From contig DATAED010000034.1 in the NCBI GenBank assembly GCA_036258195.1, positions 1 through 30,206 on the forward strand: a DNA stretch of 30,206 nt. Direction: 5' to 3'. The notes beneath the pieces are model-generated. The model made no database searches, was not told the DNA's origin, and saw nothing but the letters and a program-made list of their open reading frames with translations. Below are positions 7,842 to 16,251 of the stretch, one piece after another. The number at the start of each line of letters is the position of its first letter. The stretch's first letter is position 1. The translations under genes were made by a program, and so were the position numbers. The stretch is from JAKAIY01 sp036258195 (GTDB lineage Bacteria; Chloroflexota; Ktedonobacteria; Ktedonobacterales; JADMIN01).

Positions 7842-9158
7842 ATGGGACAGTTCATGCTGCCAGACCTCGGCGAAGGGCTGGAGGAGGCGCAACTGACGCG
7901 CTGGCTGGTTCAGGTGGGCGACGAAGTCGCGCTGAATCAGCATCTGTGCGAGGTCGAGACCGCCAAGGCGTTGGTGGAGATTCCCTCGCCGTGGGCGGGC
8001 GTGGTGCAGGCGCTGCACGCGCAGCCCGGCGAGACGGTGCTGGTGGGCAAGCCGCTCATCACCATCGCCCAGGGCGACCACGCTGGCGGCACGATCCCCG
8101 ATGTCGCGCCAGAGGAGGTGGTGGATGGCGAGGGGCCAGTGCTGGTGGGCTACGGCGCGCACGGCCCGGCGCAGGCGTTCACGCGGCGACGGCGCGGCGC
8201 GGGTGTCGCCGAGGCGCAGGCTCCGGTCACGCCTGTGGCTGCGGCTCCCGCCCCGGCGCCTGCTCCAGTGGCGCCTGCCCCGGCGCCGGACGATGGCGCC
8301 GTGAAGGCCAGCCCGCTGGTGCGCAAGATCGCAGCGGAGCGTGGCATCAGCCTGACGGGCATCGTCGGCACCGGCCCCGGCGGGCGCATCCGCGTCGAGG
8401 ATCTGGAGGCCAGCCCTGCCGCTAGCGCTCCAGCCGCCCCGGCGGCCACAGTTGTGGGCGACGAGGAGGAGCAGCGCATCAGCACGATCGGGCTGCGCAA
8501 GGCCATCGCCGCCAAGATGACCCGCTCCGCCACGACGATCCCGCACTTCACGGAGTACGGCCTGTTCGACGCCAGCAAGCTGGTGGCGCTGCGCCAGCGG
8601 CTGAAGGGCGAGCCAGCGTATGCGGGCGCGCATCTGACCTTCCTGCCGTTCTTCGTGCGGGCGCTGACCCGCGCCGTCGCCGCCTATCCCATCACCAATT
8701 CGCGCTGGGATGAGGAAGGGAACGCTATCGTCATTCGCAAGCGCATCCACGTCGGCATCGCGACAGATACGCAGCGCGGGCTGGTCGTGCCGGTGGTAAA
8801 GGACGCGGCGGCGCGCTCGCTGGCGCAGATCGCAGCGGAGTGCGAGCGGCTGGTGGGGCTGGCGCGCGAGGGGCGGCTGGACGCTGGCTCGATGACCGGC
8901 GGCACCATCACCATCACCAATGTGGGGGCGATGGGGCCAGTCGAGACGGGCGCGCCGATCATCAATGCGCCGGAGGTCTGCATCGTCGGCTTCGGCGCCA
9001 TCAAGCCGCGCCCGACGGTGGTCGGCGACGCGCTGGCGGTGCGCCCTGGCGCGTGGATCAGCGTCTCGTGCGACCATCGTGTCATCGACGGCGCCTCCGC
9101 CGCGCAGTTCATGGGCGCGCTGATCGCCAGCCTGGAGGAGCCAGAGTCGCTGGCGTGA
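7842..9158 (+). CDS. pdhC: dihydrolipoamide acyltransferase (E2 of the 2-oxoacid dehydrogenase)
   Basis: The E2 core transfers the acyl group from lipoyl-lysine to CoA. Domains in order over 438 residues: one lipoyl domain (1-78) with likely lipoylated Lys42 in VETAKALVEIPSP; an Ala/Pro-rich hinge (about 120-147); a peripheral subunit-binding domain (about 150-187, ASPLVRKIAAERGI and GTGPGGRI); a second Ala-rich hinge; and the catalytic domain with CDHRVIDG containing His412 and Asp416. The gene starts 4 nt after the beta gene, with GGGAG at 7827-7831. No E3 (dihydrolipoamide dehydrogenase) gene follows, so E3 must be supplied from elsewhere. The lipoyl and E1 sequences resemble actinobacterial complexes, in which pyruvate and branched-chain types are hard to separate. 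Confidence 0.93.
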   Translation: MGQFMLPDLGEGLEEAQLTRWLVQVGDEVALNQHLCEVETAKALVEIPSPWAGVVQALHAQPGETVLVGKPLITIAQGDHAGGTIPDVAPEEVVDGEGPVLVGYGAHGPAQAFTRRRRGAGVAEAQAPVTPVAAAPAPAPAPVAPAPAPDDGAVKASPLVRKIAAERGISLTGIVGTGPGGRIRVEDLEASPAASAPAAPAATVVGDEEEQRISTIGLRKAIAAKMTRSATTIPHFTEYGLFDASKLVALRQRLKGEPAYAGAHLTFLPFFVRALTRAVAAYPITNSRWDEEGNAIVIRKRIHVGIATDTQRGLVVPVVKDAAARSLAQIAAECERLVGLAREGRLDAGSMTGGTITITNVGAMGPVETGAPIINAPEVCIVGFGAIKPRPTVVGDALAVRPGAWISVSCDHRVIDGASAAQFMGALIASLEEPESLA

Positions 9159-9180
9159 TGGAGGTGGCGAAGCGAGCGGA

Positions 9181-9217
9181 ACCTCTCCCCCTGACCCCCT
9201 CCCTGGTTCGGGAACCC
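9181..9217. repeat. GC-rich repeat family D, copy 3
   Basis: It begins ACCTCTCCCCCTGACC and ends GGGAACCC, 22 nt after the E2 stop codon. It is the inverted counterpart of 9400-9457 and matches the left arm at 5516. Confidence 0.7.
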
Positions 9218-9232
9218 TGAACCCGAACCAGG
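9202..9232 (+). terminator. strong hairpin after the E2 gene, possible operon end
   Basis: Perfect 11-bp arms CCTGGTTCGGG (9202-9212) and CCCGAACCAGG (9222-9232) close a 9-nt loop, 43 nt after the E2 stop. There is no T-run after it, so it is a 3'-end stabiliser or a factor-assisted terminator rather than a classical intrinsic one. Confidence 0.4.
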
Positions 9233-9328
9233 GCTTCGCTGCCGCTCGCCCTCCGAGGGAGGAGGAGCCCAGGCCAGGGAAACAGCGTGGGGCAAGCGAT
9301 GTGACCTCGCCTCAGCAGGAGTCGAAAG

Positions 9329-9351
9329 CCCCTCTCCCCGTGGGAGAGGGG
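9329..9351. repeat. short family A palindrome
   Basis: Perfect 10-bp arms CCCCTCTCCC and GGGAGAGGGG close a 3-nt loop. The flanking GAAAG and TTTGGGGTG match the core of family A at 16680-16722. It lies between the two family D arms at 9181 and 9400; the 9159-9458 gap holds nothing else. Confidence 0.7.
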
Positions 9352-9399
9352 TTTGGGGTGAGGTCGCGCCAGTTCACAACGCGCTGCAACTCTTCGCAC

Positions 9400-9457
9400 G
9401 GGTTCCCCCTCCCCCTGCCAGGGGAGGGGGACAGGGGAGGGGGACAGGGGGAGAGGT
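9400..9457. repeat. GC-rich repeat family D, copy 4, with an internal tandem duplication
   Basis: It starts GGGTTCCCCCTCCC and ends CAGGGGGAGAGGT like copy 2. The 13-mer GGGGAGGGGGACA is present twice in tandem (9421-9433 and 9434-9446), which lengthens one arm. It abuts the 3' end of the minus-strand amidohydrolase gene. Confidence 0.75.
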
Positions 9458-9458
9458 C

Positions 9459-10649
9459 TCACCCGCCGCGCTCCAGATACTCCAGCGCCAGCCTGGTCAG
9501 CAGCTCCACGCCGATCGGCAGGGCGGCCTCGTCGAAGTCGAAGAGTGGGCTGTGGTGCGGATGCCGCAGGTCGCGCGCCTCGTTGCGCGAGCCAATGTAG
9601 GCGTAGCAGCCGGGCGCGGCGTTGAGGAAGAAGCTCATGTCCTCCGCGCCCATGATGGGATGGCCAGCAGTGACATGCTCTGGCCCCACCACCGTCTCGG
9701 CGACTCCGTAGGCGAACCGCGCCATCGCCTCGTCGTTGCTGGTGACGGGATAGCCGACGTTGATCTTGACCCGCGCCGTCGCCCGCGCCGCCTCCGCCAC
9801 CCCGCGTGCGATCTCCTCCACCCGCTGATGCAGCAGGGCGCGCGTCTCCGGCTTGAGGGCGCGCATCGTGCCGACCAGCGTGGCGCGCGACGCGATGATG
9901 TTGTGCCGCGCGCCCGCGTGGAACGAGCCAACGCTGACCACGGCTGAGTCGAGCGGGTCAACCTCGCGGCTGACGATGCGCTGCAGCTCGCCGACGATGG
10001 CGGCGCCGATGGCCACGGCGTCCACCGTCTGGTGTGGTGACGCGCCATGCCCACCGATGCCCTCCACCACGATCTCGAAGTCGTCGGCGCTGGCCTGCAC
10101 CGGCCCGCCGCGCGCCATGATGACACCCACCGGCAGATCGTTGGCCAGGTGCAGCCCGAAGCAGGCGTCCACCTGCGGCTGCTCCATCACCCCCGCTGCG
10201 ATCATCGGCTCTGCGCCGCCAGGGCCTTCCTCGGCTGGCTGAAAGACCAGCTTGACCGCGCCCGCGAAGTCGTCGCGGCGCCGCGTCAGCAGCTCGGCGA
10301 CCGCCAGCAGGATGGCCGTATGGCCGTCGTGGCCGCAGGCGTGGTGGACGCCGTCATGCTGTGAGGCGTAGGGCGCGCCCGTCTCCTCTGTCAGCGGCAG
10401 GGCGTCCATGTCGGCGCGCAGCAAGACCACACGCCCTTCCGTGCGCCCCCGGATCAGCCCCACTACGCCCGTCTGCGCTACACCCGTCTGCGTCTCGACG
10501 CCCAGTGCGCGCAGCCGCTCGGCGACGTAGCGCGCCGTCTCATGTTCCTGGAATCCCAGCTCCGGAAACTGGTGGAAGTGGCGACGGTCGGCGACCAGTT
10601 GATCGTTGAGCGCGCGAATCTCGTCGCGCAGTGAGCTAGCTGCGTCCAT
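9459..10649 (-). CDS. M20D-family metallo-amidohydrolase (N-acyl amino acid / hippurate hydrolase type)
   Basis: A cytosolic, probably Mn- or Zn-dependent enzyme that removes an acyl or aryl group from an amino acid or related amide. The 396-residue product has the full M20D set: RADMDALP (78-85), HACGHDGH (103-110) with likely ligands Cys105 and His107, PAEEGPGGAEPM (138-149) with Glu140/Glu141, and GLHL (165-168). The central GIGGHGASPH belongs to the dimerisation domain. Length is normal for the family. The ATG at 10649 has GAGAGGGA (10659-10666) 9 nt upstream. The gene stands alone between the dehydrogenase run and the CheB/CheR fusion. The substrate cannot be read from the sequence. Confidence 0.92.
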   Translation of the reverse strand: MDAASSLRDEIRALNDQLVADRRHFHQFPELGFQEHETARYVAERLRALGVETQTGVAQTGVVGLIRGRTEGRVVLLRADMDALPLTEETGAPYASQHDGVHHACGHDGHTAILLAVAELLTRRRDDFAGAVKLVFQPAEEGPGGAEPMIAAGVMEQPQVDACFGLHLANDLPVGVIMARGGPVQASADDFEIVVEGIGGHGASPHQTVDAVAIGAAIVGELQRIVSREVDPLDSAVVSVGSFHAGARHNIIASRATLVGTMRALKPETRALLHQRVEEIARGVAEAARATARVKINVGYPVTSNDEAMARFAYGVAETVVGPEHVTAGHPIMGAEDMSFFLNAAPGCYAYIGSRNEARDLRHPHHSPLFDFDEAALPIGVELLTRLALEYLERGG

Positions 10650-10736
10650 CGTGACGATTCCCTCTCAATGTGGTATTTGGCATGCTTCGTGGGACGATTG
10701 GCTTGCGTGGCATGCGCAGCGCTAAGGGCTGGATGT

Positions 10737-10767
10737 ACGATAGCGTCCTGGACGCCACGCCTGTCAA
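10737..10767 (-). promoter_or_regulatory. long-spacer promoter with a spacer dyad, for the amidohydrolase gene
   Basis: On the minus strand a perfect TTGACA (10762-10767) is followed by 19 nt and TATCGT (10737-10742). The spacer contains a perfect dyad, GCGTCC (10743-10748), 1 nt, GGACGC (10750-10755). A 19-20-bp spacer with a central dyad is the pattern of promoters activated by MerR-family regulators. No merR gene is visible here. The start codon is about 80 nt downstream. Confidence 0.45.
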
Positions 10768-10905
10768 TGCATGATGCAATGTGGTCGCGCCGCAGACTAA
10801 CAGAAGGATTGATCTCGCATTATCCCCAGCCAACGGCTCAATTGCAGCGCCTTCTACGTTACCATGCTCACTGCCACACCAGCGCGCTTGTAGGGAGTTT
10901 GAGCT

Positions 10906-13900
10906 ATGCCGACAGATACCTCCGGAACACAACTCGTGGTGGTTGGCTCGTCGGCGGGTGGCATCGAGGCGCTGCAGATGTTCGTCTCGACCCTGCCACG
11001 CGACTTTCCTGCGCCCATCGTCATCGCGCAGCACCTCGATCCCAGGCGCCCCAGCCATCTTGGTGAGATACTGGAGCGCCGCAGCACAGCCCCCGTCAAG
11101 ACCGTGCTCAACAAGGAAGCGCTCATCCCCGGCGCGGTCTATGTCATCCCCTCAGATCAGAACGTTGAAATCAGCGATGGGCATATCATCCTGACCAGCG
11201 GCAGCCAGGCGTCGCGGCCCTCGCCCTCCATCAATCGGCTCTTCACCAGCGCCTCCGAGGTCTATGGCGAAGGGTTGATCGCGGTTATTTTGACAGGCAC
11301 AGGCCCCGATGGCGCGGCGGGCGCGGCGGGCGCGCTGGAGGTCAAGAAAGCGGGCGGCACAGTCATCATCCAGAACCCCGCCACCGCTACGTATCCCTCC
11401 ATGCCCCAATCGCTGGCGCCAACCGCTGTGGATTTCATTGCCAACATCGAAGAGGTTGGCCAATTGCTCTACGACCTGCTCACCGGCGCCTCAGCGGTGA
11501 CGCAGGCATCCGAAACGAAGCTCCTGCGCACCTTTCTGAACGACGTGCATGAGTTCAGCGGCCTCGACTTCACCACCTATAAGCCGGCGACGATCTTGCG
11601 GCGGCTGAAGCGCCGCATGGTGGCGACCAACTCCCCGTCGCTCGAAGCCTATCTGCACTATCTGGAGCGCCAGCCGGAAGAGTACCAGCACCTCATCAGC
11701 ACGTTCCTCATCAAGGTCACAGAGTTCTTTCGCGACCGTGAGCTGTTCGATACCCTGCGGCGCGAGACGCTGCCCCGGCTGATCGAAGACGCGCGCAATG
11801 GCTCGAAAGAGATACGCATCTGGTCGGCAGGCTGCGCGACCGGCGAAGAAGCCTACTCTATCGCCATGCTGGTGGCCGACGCGCTGGGCGAGGAGCTGAG
11901 TCAGTTCACCGTACGCATCTTCGCCACCGATCTCGACGCGCAGGCCATCGCCTTCGCGCGGCGCGGCATCTATTCGCGCGCGGCGCTGGCCTCAGCTCCG
12001 CAAGATCTGATTGATCGCTACTTCTCGCAGCTCGATGGCGATTTCGAGGTGCAGAAGCGCGTGCGCAGCATGGTGGACTTTGGCCAGCACGACCTGGGGC
12101 GACGCGCGCCCTTCCCGCATATGGATCTGGTGCTCTGTCGCAACGTGCTGATCTACTTCGCCAGTGACCTGCAAAAGCGCGTACTCCAGCTCTTCGCCTA
12201 CTCGCTGCGTAACGGCGGCATTCTGGTGCTGGGCAAGGCCGAGACGACCAGCCCATTGCCCGAATTCTTCATGCCGATCAACTCGCTGCTGCATGTCTAC
12301 CGCCGCTATGGCGAGCCGCTGCTGCTGCCCAAAGGCTCGACCAATGACCCTCTACCCCTCCAGGCGGCGCAGCTAGCGACAGGCCAGCCCGCCAATGTGG
12401 GAACGCGGGCGCACTTTACGGCGTCCGCTGCGCGCCCGCGTACATCCTTCGAGCGGCTGGGCGACGCCGTGCTGACATTGCCGGTCGGCATTGCTATCAT
12501 TGACCGACGCTACGATGTGCTGACCATCAATCCGGCGGCGCTGCGCATGCTGGGCATCCATCGCTCGGCGGTCGGCGAAGACCTGCTGCACCTGGCGGAA
12601 GATGTGCCAACCAAGCCGCTGCGCCGCCTCATCGACGCCGCCTTCCGCAACCTCAACGAGAACGACATGGAAGCGACGCTGGAGGTCGGAGCGGGCGCCG
12701 AAGCTGCGCATAGCGTGCATATTCGCGCCTTCGCGCAGGCGTCTCAGCACGAAGGCGACGCCACCGAGTCGGTCGTGCTGCTCATCAGCCCCACCATCGA
12801 TGCGATGGAATCCACCGAGGCTCTGGAGGGCCAGTCCGCCGCACACGACCCCAAAGCGTCCACCACAGCCAAGGCCACACGCGCCTCGAAGCAGACGAAG
12901 GAGCAGGAGGCGGTCTCGGCGCAGAGCCGTCTCGACGCGCTGGAGAAGCAGGTGCAGGCGCTGACGACGGCCAATCGCCAGTATCTCGATGCGAACGAAG
13001 ACCTGGCGCAGATGAACTTGAATCTTCGTCAGAGCAACGAGGAGTTCCTCGTCACGACCGAGGAGTTGCAGGCGGCCTCGGAAGAAGTGGAGACGCTCAA
13101 CGAGGAGTTGCAGGCCAGCAACGAGGAGCTGGAGACGCTCAACGAGGAGTTGCAGGCGACGGTCGAGGAGCTGAACACCGCCAACGACGACCTCGAATCG
13201 CGCAGCCACGAGCTGCAGCGTGCGGCGCTCAGCCTGGATCAGCAGCGCCGCACGACCGAAATGGAGCGCGAGTGGCTGGCCGCCATCCTGGCGAATATCG
13301 GCGATGCGGTGCTGGTGGTTGATGCGCTGGGCGGCATCGTGCAGACCAACGCCGCCTATGCGCGCATGTTCGGCGGCGCGGAGGCTGATTTCACGCCGGA
13401 AGACCGCAGTGGGCAGCTCATCCCAGCGGAGAACACGCCAACTGGGCGCACGCTGCGCGGCGTGGAAGGCATGACCGAATTCTCCCTGACCGACACAGAT
13501 GGAAACCAGCGCGAGTTCGAGGCCAACGGGAGGCCCACCCGATCAGGCGAGACCATCACGGGCGGCGTCATCATCATCCGCGATGTGACGGCGCGCAATC
13601 GCCTGCAAAGCGAATTTCTCGCTCGCGCGGCGCACGAGCTGCGCACGCCGCTGACCTCCGCACATGCCGCGCTGCAACTGCTGGCCAACCGCACCAAGAG
13701 CGCAGATACCAGCGGCGTCGAGCGCTATATCTCCATCGCCGACACACAGATCAAGCGGCTGGGCGGTTTGATCAGCGATCTGGTGGACGTAGCGTTGCTC
13801 CAGAGCGGCAAGCTCGACCTGCAGCCCGCGCCTGTGGACATCGCGGCCATCACCCGCAGCGCCGTGGACGCGCTGCAGCCCATCTTCACCCAGCAACTGG

Positions 13901-14316
13901 AGCTGCAAACGGCGGATGAACCGCTGATCGTCCAGGGCGATGCGCTGCGGCTGGAGCAGGTGTTTCACAACCTGCTGACCAATGCCGCGAAATATGCGCC
14001 GAAGTCGGAGGCCATCAGCGTGCGCGTGCATCGAAAGGGTGACGATGCGGAGGTCGCGGTACACGATCGCGGGCCGGGCATCGCGCAGGAGGACGCGAAA
14101 CGCCTCTTCACCCGCTTCTTCCAGGCGGATCGCACCGATAGCGCCACGCACGGCGGGATGGGCCTGGGTCTGTTCATCGTGCGCCAGATCGTGCAGGCCC
14201 ACGGTGGCGAGGTCAGCGTCGAATCAATGCCAGGCGATGGCGCCACCTTCACCGTACGCCTGCCGCTGGCCGACCGCTCCACCGATCAATCGGAAACAGG
14301 CAGCGCAGCGAAATAG
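10906..14316 (+). CDS. CheB-CheR-PAS-histidine kinase fusion protein
   Basis: A 1136-residue cytoplasmic signalling protein with no membrane segment. Domains in order: CheB methylesterase (8-195; GSSAGG with Ser16, His43, Asp135 in GTGPDGA); CheR methyltransferase (about 205-470; SAM site WSAGCATGEEAYSIAM at 306-321, RNVLIYF at 412-418); a PAS-like domain (515-630); an acidic coiled coil (670-775) made of repeated EELQA.NEELETLN units; a second PAS (785-895); HisKA with His910 in HELRTPLT; HATPase with Asn1022/Asn1026, DRGPG (1054-1058) and GMGLGLF (1084-1090). The architecture is known in many bacteria. CheB lacks the usual receiver domain, and no receptor, CheA, CheW or flagellar gene is present, so a non-motility role is likely. 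GGGAG (10893-10897) supports the start. Confidence 0.93.
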   Translation: MPTDTSGTQLVVVGSSAGGIEALQMFVSTLPRDFPAPIVIAQHLDPRRPSHLGEILERRSTAPVKTVLNKEALIPGAVYVIPSDQNVEISDGHIILTSGSQASRPSPSINRLFTSASEVYGEGLIAVILTGTGPDGAAGAAGALEVKKAGGTVIIQNPATATYPSMPQSLAPTAVDFIANIEEVGQLLYDLLTGASAVTQASETKLLRTFLNDVHEFSGLDFTTYKPATILRRLKRRMVATNSPSLEAYLHYLERQPEEYQHLISTFLIKVTEFFRDRELFDTLRRETLPRLIEDARNGSKEIRIWSAGCATGEEAYSIAMLVADALGEELSQFTVRIFATDLDAQAIAFARRGIYSRAALASAPQDLIDRYFSQLDGDFEVQKRVRSMVDFGQHDLGRRAPFPHMDLVLCRNVLIYFASDLQKRVLQLFAYSLRNGGILVLGKAETTSPLPEFFMPINSLLHVYRRYGEPLLLPKGSTNDPLPLQAAQLATGQPANVGTRAHFTASAARPRTSFERLGDAVLTLPVGIAIIDRRYDVLTINPAALRMLGIHRSAVGEDLLHLAEDVPTKPLRRLIDAAFRNLNENDMEATLEVGAGAEAAHSVHIRAFAQASQHEGDATESVVLLISPTIDAMESTEALEGQSAAHDPKASTTAKATRASKQTKEQEAVSAQSRLDALEKQVQALTTANRQYLDANEDLAQMNLNLRQSNEEFLVTTEELQAASEEVETLNEELQASNEELETLNEELQATVEELNTANDDLESRSHELQRAALSLDQQRRTTEMEREWLAAILANIGDAVLVVDALGGIVQTNAAYARMFGGAEADFTPEDRSGQLIPAENTPTGRTLRGVEGMTEFSLTDTDGNQREFEANGRPTRSGETITGGVIIIRDVTARNRLQSEFLARAAHELRTPLTSAHAALQLLANRTKSADTSGVERYISIADTQIKRLGGLISDLVDVALLQSGKLDLQPAPVDIAAITRSAVDALQPIFTQQLELQTADEPLIVQGDALRLEQVFHNLLTNAAKYAPKSEAISVRVHRKGDDAEVAVHDRGPGIAQEDAKRLFTRFFQADRTDSATHGGMGLGLFIVRQIVQAHGGEVSVESMPGDGATFTVRLPLADRSTDQSETGSAAK

Positions 14317-14421
14317 AATGGCGCCAGTTGTGCGCCTGTTGCGTAGGATACGGGCAGACCTGTCTGCTCGCCGCTCTGGCGGCGCTCCTGCGGCCAGTGA
14401 TTGAGCGCAGGGAGCGTCGCG

Positions 14422-15453
14422 ATGCGTGGCCACGACATCATAGTGATCGGTACCTCCGCTGGCGGCGTCGATGCGCTGAAGCGGCTGGTTCAGGGTTTCC
14501 CCGACGATCTGGCGGCGACAGTCTTCGTCGTGCAGCATCTCTCGCGTCATGCGAGCAGCTATCTGCCAAATGCGCTGACGCGCGCTGGCCCGCTGCCTGC
14601 CGAGCATCCGAGGGACGGGCGCCGATTCGAGCGCGGCCACATCTATGTCGCGCCGCCGGGCGCCCATCTGCTGCTGGAACATGAGCGCATGCGCCTCTCC
14701 GCTGGGCCGGAGGAAAATCGGCATCTGCCAGCGATCGATCCGCTCTTCCGCAGCGCCGCTATCGCCTTTGGCCCGCGTGTGATCGGCGTCGTGCTGACTG
14801 GCGCGCTCAACGATGGAACCGCCGGGTTGTGGGCCGTCAAGCAGCGCGGCGGCATCGCAGTGGTGCAGGAACCGCGCGACGCCTTCAATCCCAGCATGCC
14901 AGAGAGCGCGCTGGCTGCCGTCGACGTGGACGCTTGCCTGCCGCTGGCCGATATGCCCGCCTACCTGGCGCAGATGGCGCGTGAGCCAGCGCCGCCCGAG
15001 CGGGACTTTCCTGCGTGGCCTGAGCTGAAGCTGGAGACAGAGGTCGCCATGGGGCAGTCTGCCTCCGACCCAGAGCAGCAGCCGGGCGTGCAGTCGCTCT
15101 TTACTTGCCCGACATGCAAAGGGCCACTGTGGGAGGTCAACGACGGCAGACTGCTGCGCTACCGCTGCCAGATTGGCCACGCCTTCACCAGTGATGCGTT
15201 GATGGCCAGCCAGGCCGATGCGGTGGATGCGGCCCTCTGGACAGCGCTGGAGACACTGGAGCAGCGCGAGCGCATGGCCGAGCGCATGGCAGCGCGAGCG
15301 CGCCAGGATCGTCGCATGCACGCGGCGCGCTACTTCGAAGCGCAAGCCCGCGACACGAGCCACAAAATAGAAACGCTGCGCCAGCTTCTGCTGCGCAGCG
15401 GGCTGCGTGAGAGCGAGGAGCAGATGGGTGAGCAGCAGGAGGCTGGTGAGTGA
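14422..15453 (+). CDS. stand-alone CheB-type methylesterase with C-terminal zinc ribbon
   Basis: 343 residues. The CheB catalytic domain (about 3-185) has Ser12 in GTSAGG, His39 in VVQHL and Asp131 in GALNDGTAG, so the hydrolase triad is complete. No receiver domain precedes it. A zinc ribbon follows, with Cys229-x2-Cys232 and Cys249 then His253 (FTCPTC ... RYRCQIGH), and then an Arg/Ala/Glu-rich helical tail (about 262-343). This combination is a recognised CheB subgroup. The ATG at 14422 has AGGGAG (14409-14414) 7 nt upstream. It lies 105 nt after the CheB-CheR-kinase gene on the same strand and probably works on the same methylated or amidated partner. What that partner is cannot be told from this window, since no methyl-accepting receptor is encoded here. 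Confidence 0.9.
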   Translation: MRGHDIIVIGTSAGGVDALKRLVQGFPDDLAATVFVVQHLSRHASSYLPNALTRAGPLPAEHPRDGRRFERGHIYVAPPGAHLLLEHERMRLSAGPEENRHLPAIDPLFRSAAIAFGPRVIGVVLTGALNDGTAGLWAVKQRGGIAVVQEPRDAFNPSMPESALAAVDVDACLPLADMPAYLAQMAREPAPPERDFPAWPELKLETEVAMGQSASDPEQQPGVQSLFTCPTCKGPLWEVNDGRLLRYRCQIGHAFTSDALMASQADAVDAALWTALETLEQRERMAERMAARARQDRRMHAARYFEAQARDTSHKIETLRQLLLRSGLRESEEQMGEQQEAGE

Positions 15454-15473
15454 CCGGCGCGCCCTTACCCCAG

Positions 15474-15494
15474 CCCTCTCCCTCTGGGAGAGGG
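15474..15494. repeat. short C/G palindrome after cheB (family A-like)
   Basis: CCCTCTCCC and GGGAGAGGG (perfect 9-bp arms, 3-nt loop) lie 20 nt after the CheB stop. It may serve as the 3'-end hairpin of the chemosensory pair. Confidence 0.6.
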
Positions 15495-15542
15495 AGCGGA
15501 GGGTGGTCGTAGGGGCAGGCTCTGTCTGCCTCCCCTCTCGAT

Positions 15543-15660
15543 CTTGAAAGGCCGGAGCACGCAGACGGCGGCTTGAAAGCCGCGAGCGCCTGCCTGCGGC
15601 GGAGCCCAGGGGCATTCATGCCCCGTCCGTGCCGTGCGTCGGCCATTCATGGCCGCGATC
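15543..15660. repeat. multi-hairpin repeat family B, copy 1
   Basis: About 118 bp, matching 23727-23851. It holds CTTGAAAG, then GCGGC-TTGAAA-GCCGC (15568-15583), then GGGGCAT-TC-ATGCCCC (15609-15624), then GGCCAT-TC-ATGGCC (15641-15654), ending GGCCGCGATC. Nothing else was seen in the 15454-15689 gap except the cheB-end palindrome. Confidence 0.8.
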
Positions 15661-15689
15661 TCTGACCCGCGCCGAGACGGCCAGTCGCA

Positions 15690-15718
15690 TTGACGCTAGC
15701 GACGCCCGCGCGTACAAT
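15690..15718 (+). promoter_or_regulatory. sigma-70-type promoter of the Fe-S carrier operon
   Basis: TTGACG (15690-15695), exactly 17 nt, then TACAAT (15713-15718). The predicted start is near 15725, 104 nt before the ATG. The leader's first bases can fold as two nested stems: AGGTAA (15727-15732) with TTACCT (15763-15768), enclosing TGAACC (15737-15742) with GGTTCA (15749-15754). Confidence 0.75.
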
Positions 15719-15828
15719 ACACCATAAGGTAAAGCGTGAACCAGGCACGGTTCATCACCCACTTACCTCTAGGCGCTCTACTACCGCGGCGCATCAGGCA
15801 CGGCCCGTGGTCAGGAGGATGAGACTTC

Positions 15829-16221
15829 ATGATCGACAATTCTGAGACGCAGACCGCGCTCATCACGATTACGTCGGCGGCGGCGGAGAAAGTCCGCGAG
15901 CTGCTGGATGCTGAGGGTAATGCTGAGTTGGGGCTGCGCATCTTCGTGGCCGGCGGTGGCTGCTCTGGCTTGCAGTATGGCATGACGCTCGACGAGACGC
16001 AGGAGAGCGATAGCATCTTCGAGACGCAGGGTGTGCGCGTGCTCATCGACGAGATGAGCGCCGAATACATCTCGGGCAGCGAAGTCGACTATGTCGATAG
16101 CCTGATGGGCGCTGGCTTCACAGTCAACAATCCTAACGCCGTCTCGACCTGCGGCTGTGGCCACAGCTTCAAGACCGCTGGCGACAGCGGAGCGGCGCGC
16201 TCGTGCGGGTGCGGCCACTAG
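15829..16221 (+). CDS. A-type iron-sulfur carrier (HesB/IscA/ErpA family)
   Basis: Carries and inserts Fe-S clusters into target proteins in the cytoplasm. The 130-residue product has the A-type fold with its three cysteines: Cys45 in GGGCSGLQYG, and Cys108 and Cys110 in STCGCGHSF. It is somewhat longer than the usual 105-120 residues because of a tail after GHSF. The tail ends with RSCGCGH (Cys126, Cys128), a near copy of the cluster-binding CGCGH. AGGAGG (15813-15818) lies 10 nt before the ATG, and a consensus promoter is upstream. The 100-residue gene that follows at 30 nt is probably co-transcribed. ErpA and IscA cannot be told apart here, and no iscS, iscU or suf genes are adjacent. Confidence 0.93.
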   Translation: MIDNSETQTALITITSAAAEKVRELLDAEGNAELGLRIFVAGGGCSGLQYGMTLDETQESDSIFETQGVRVLIDEMSAEYISGSEVDYVDSLMGAGFTVNNPNAVSTCGCGHSFKTAGDSGAARSCGCGH

Positions 16222-16251
16222 GTCAGCCCGCACGACGGAGGAATCCGAACG

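Noticed and set aside
9202..9232. Classical intrinsic terminator after the E2 gene
   Set aside because: The hairpin is strong, but no T-run follows; kept only as a low-confidence terminator.
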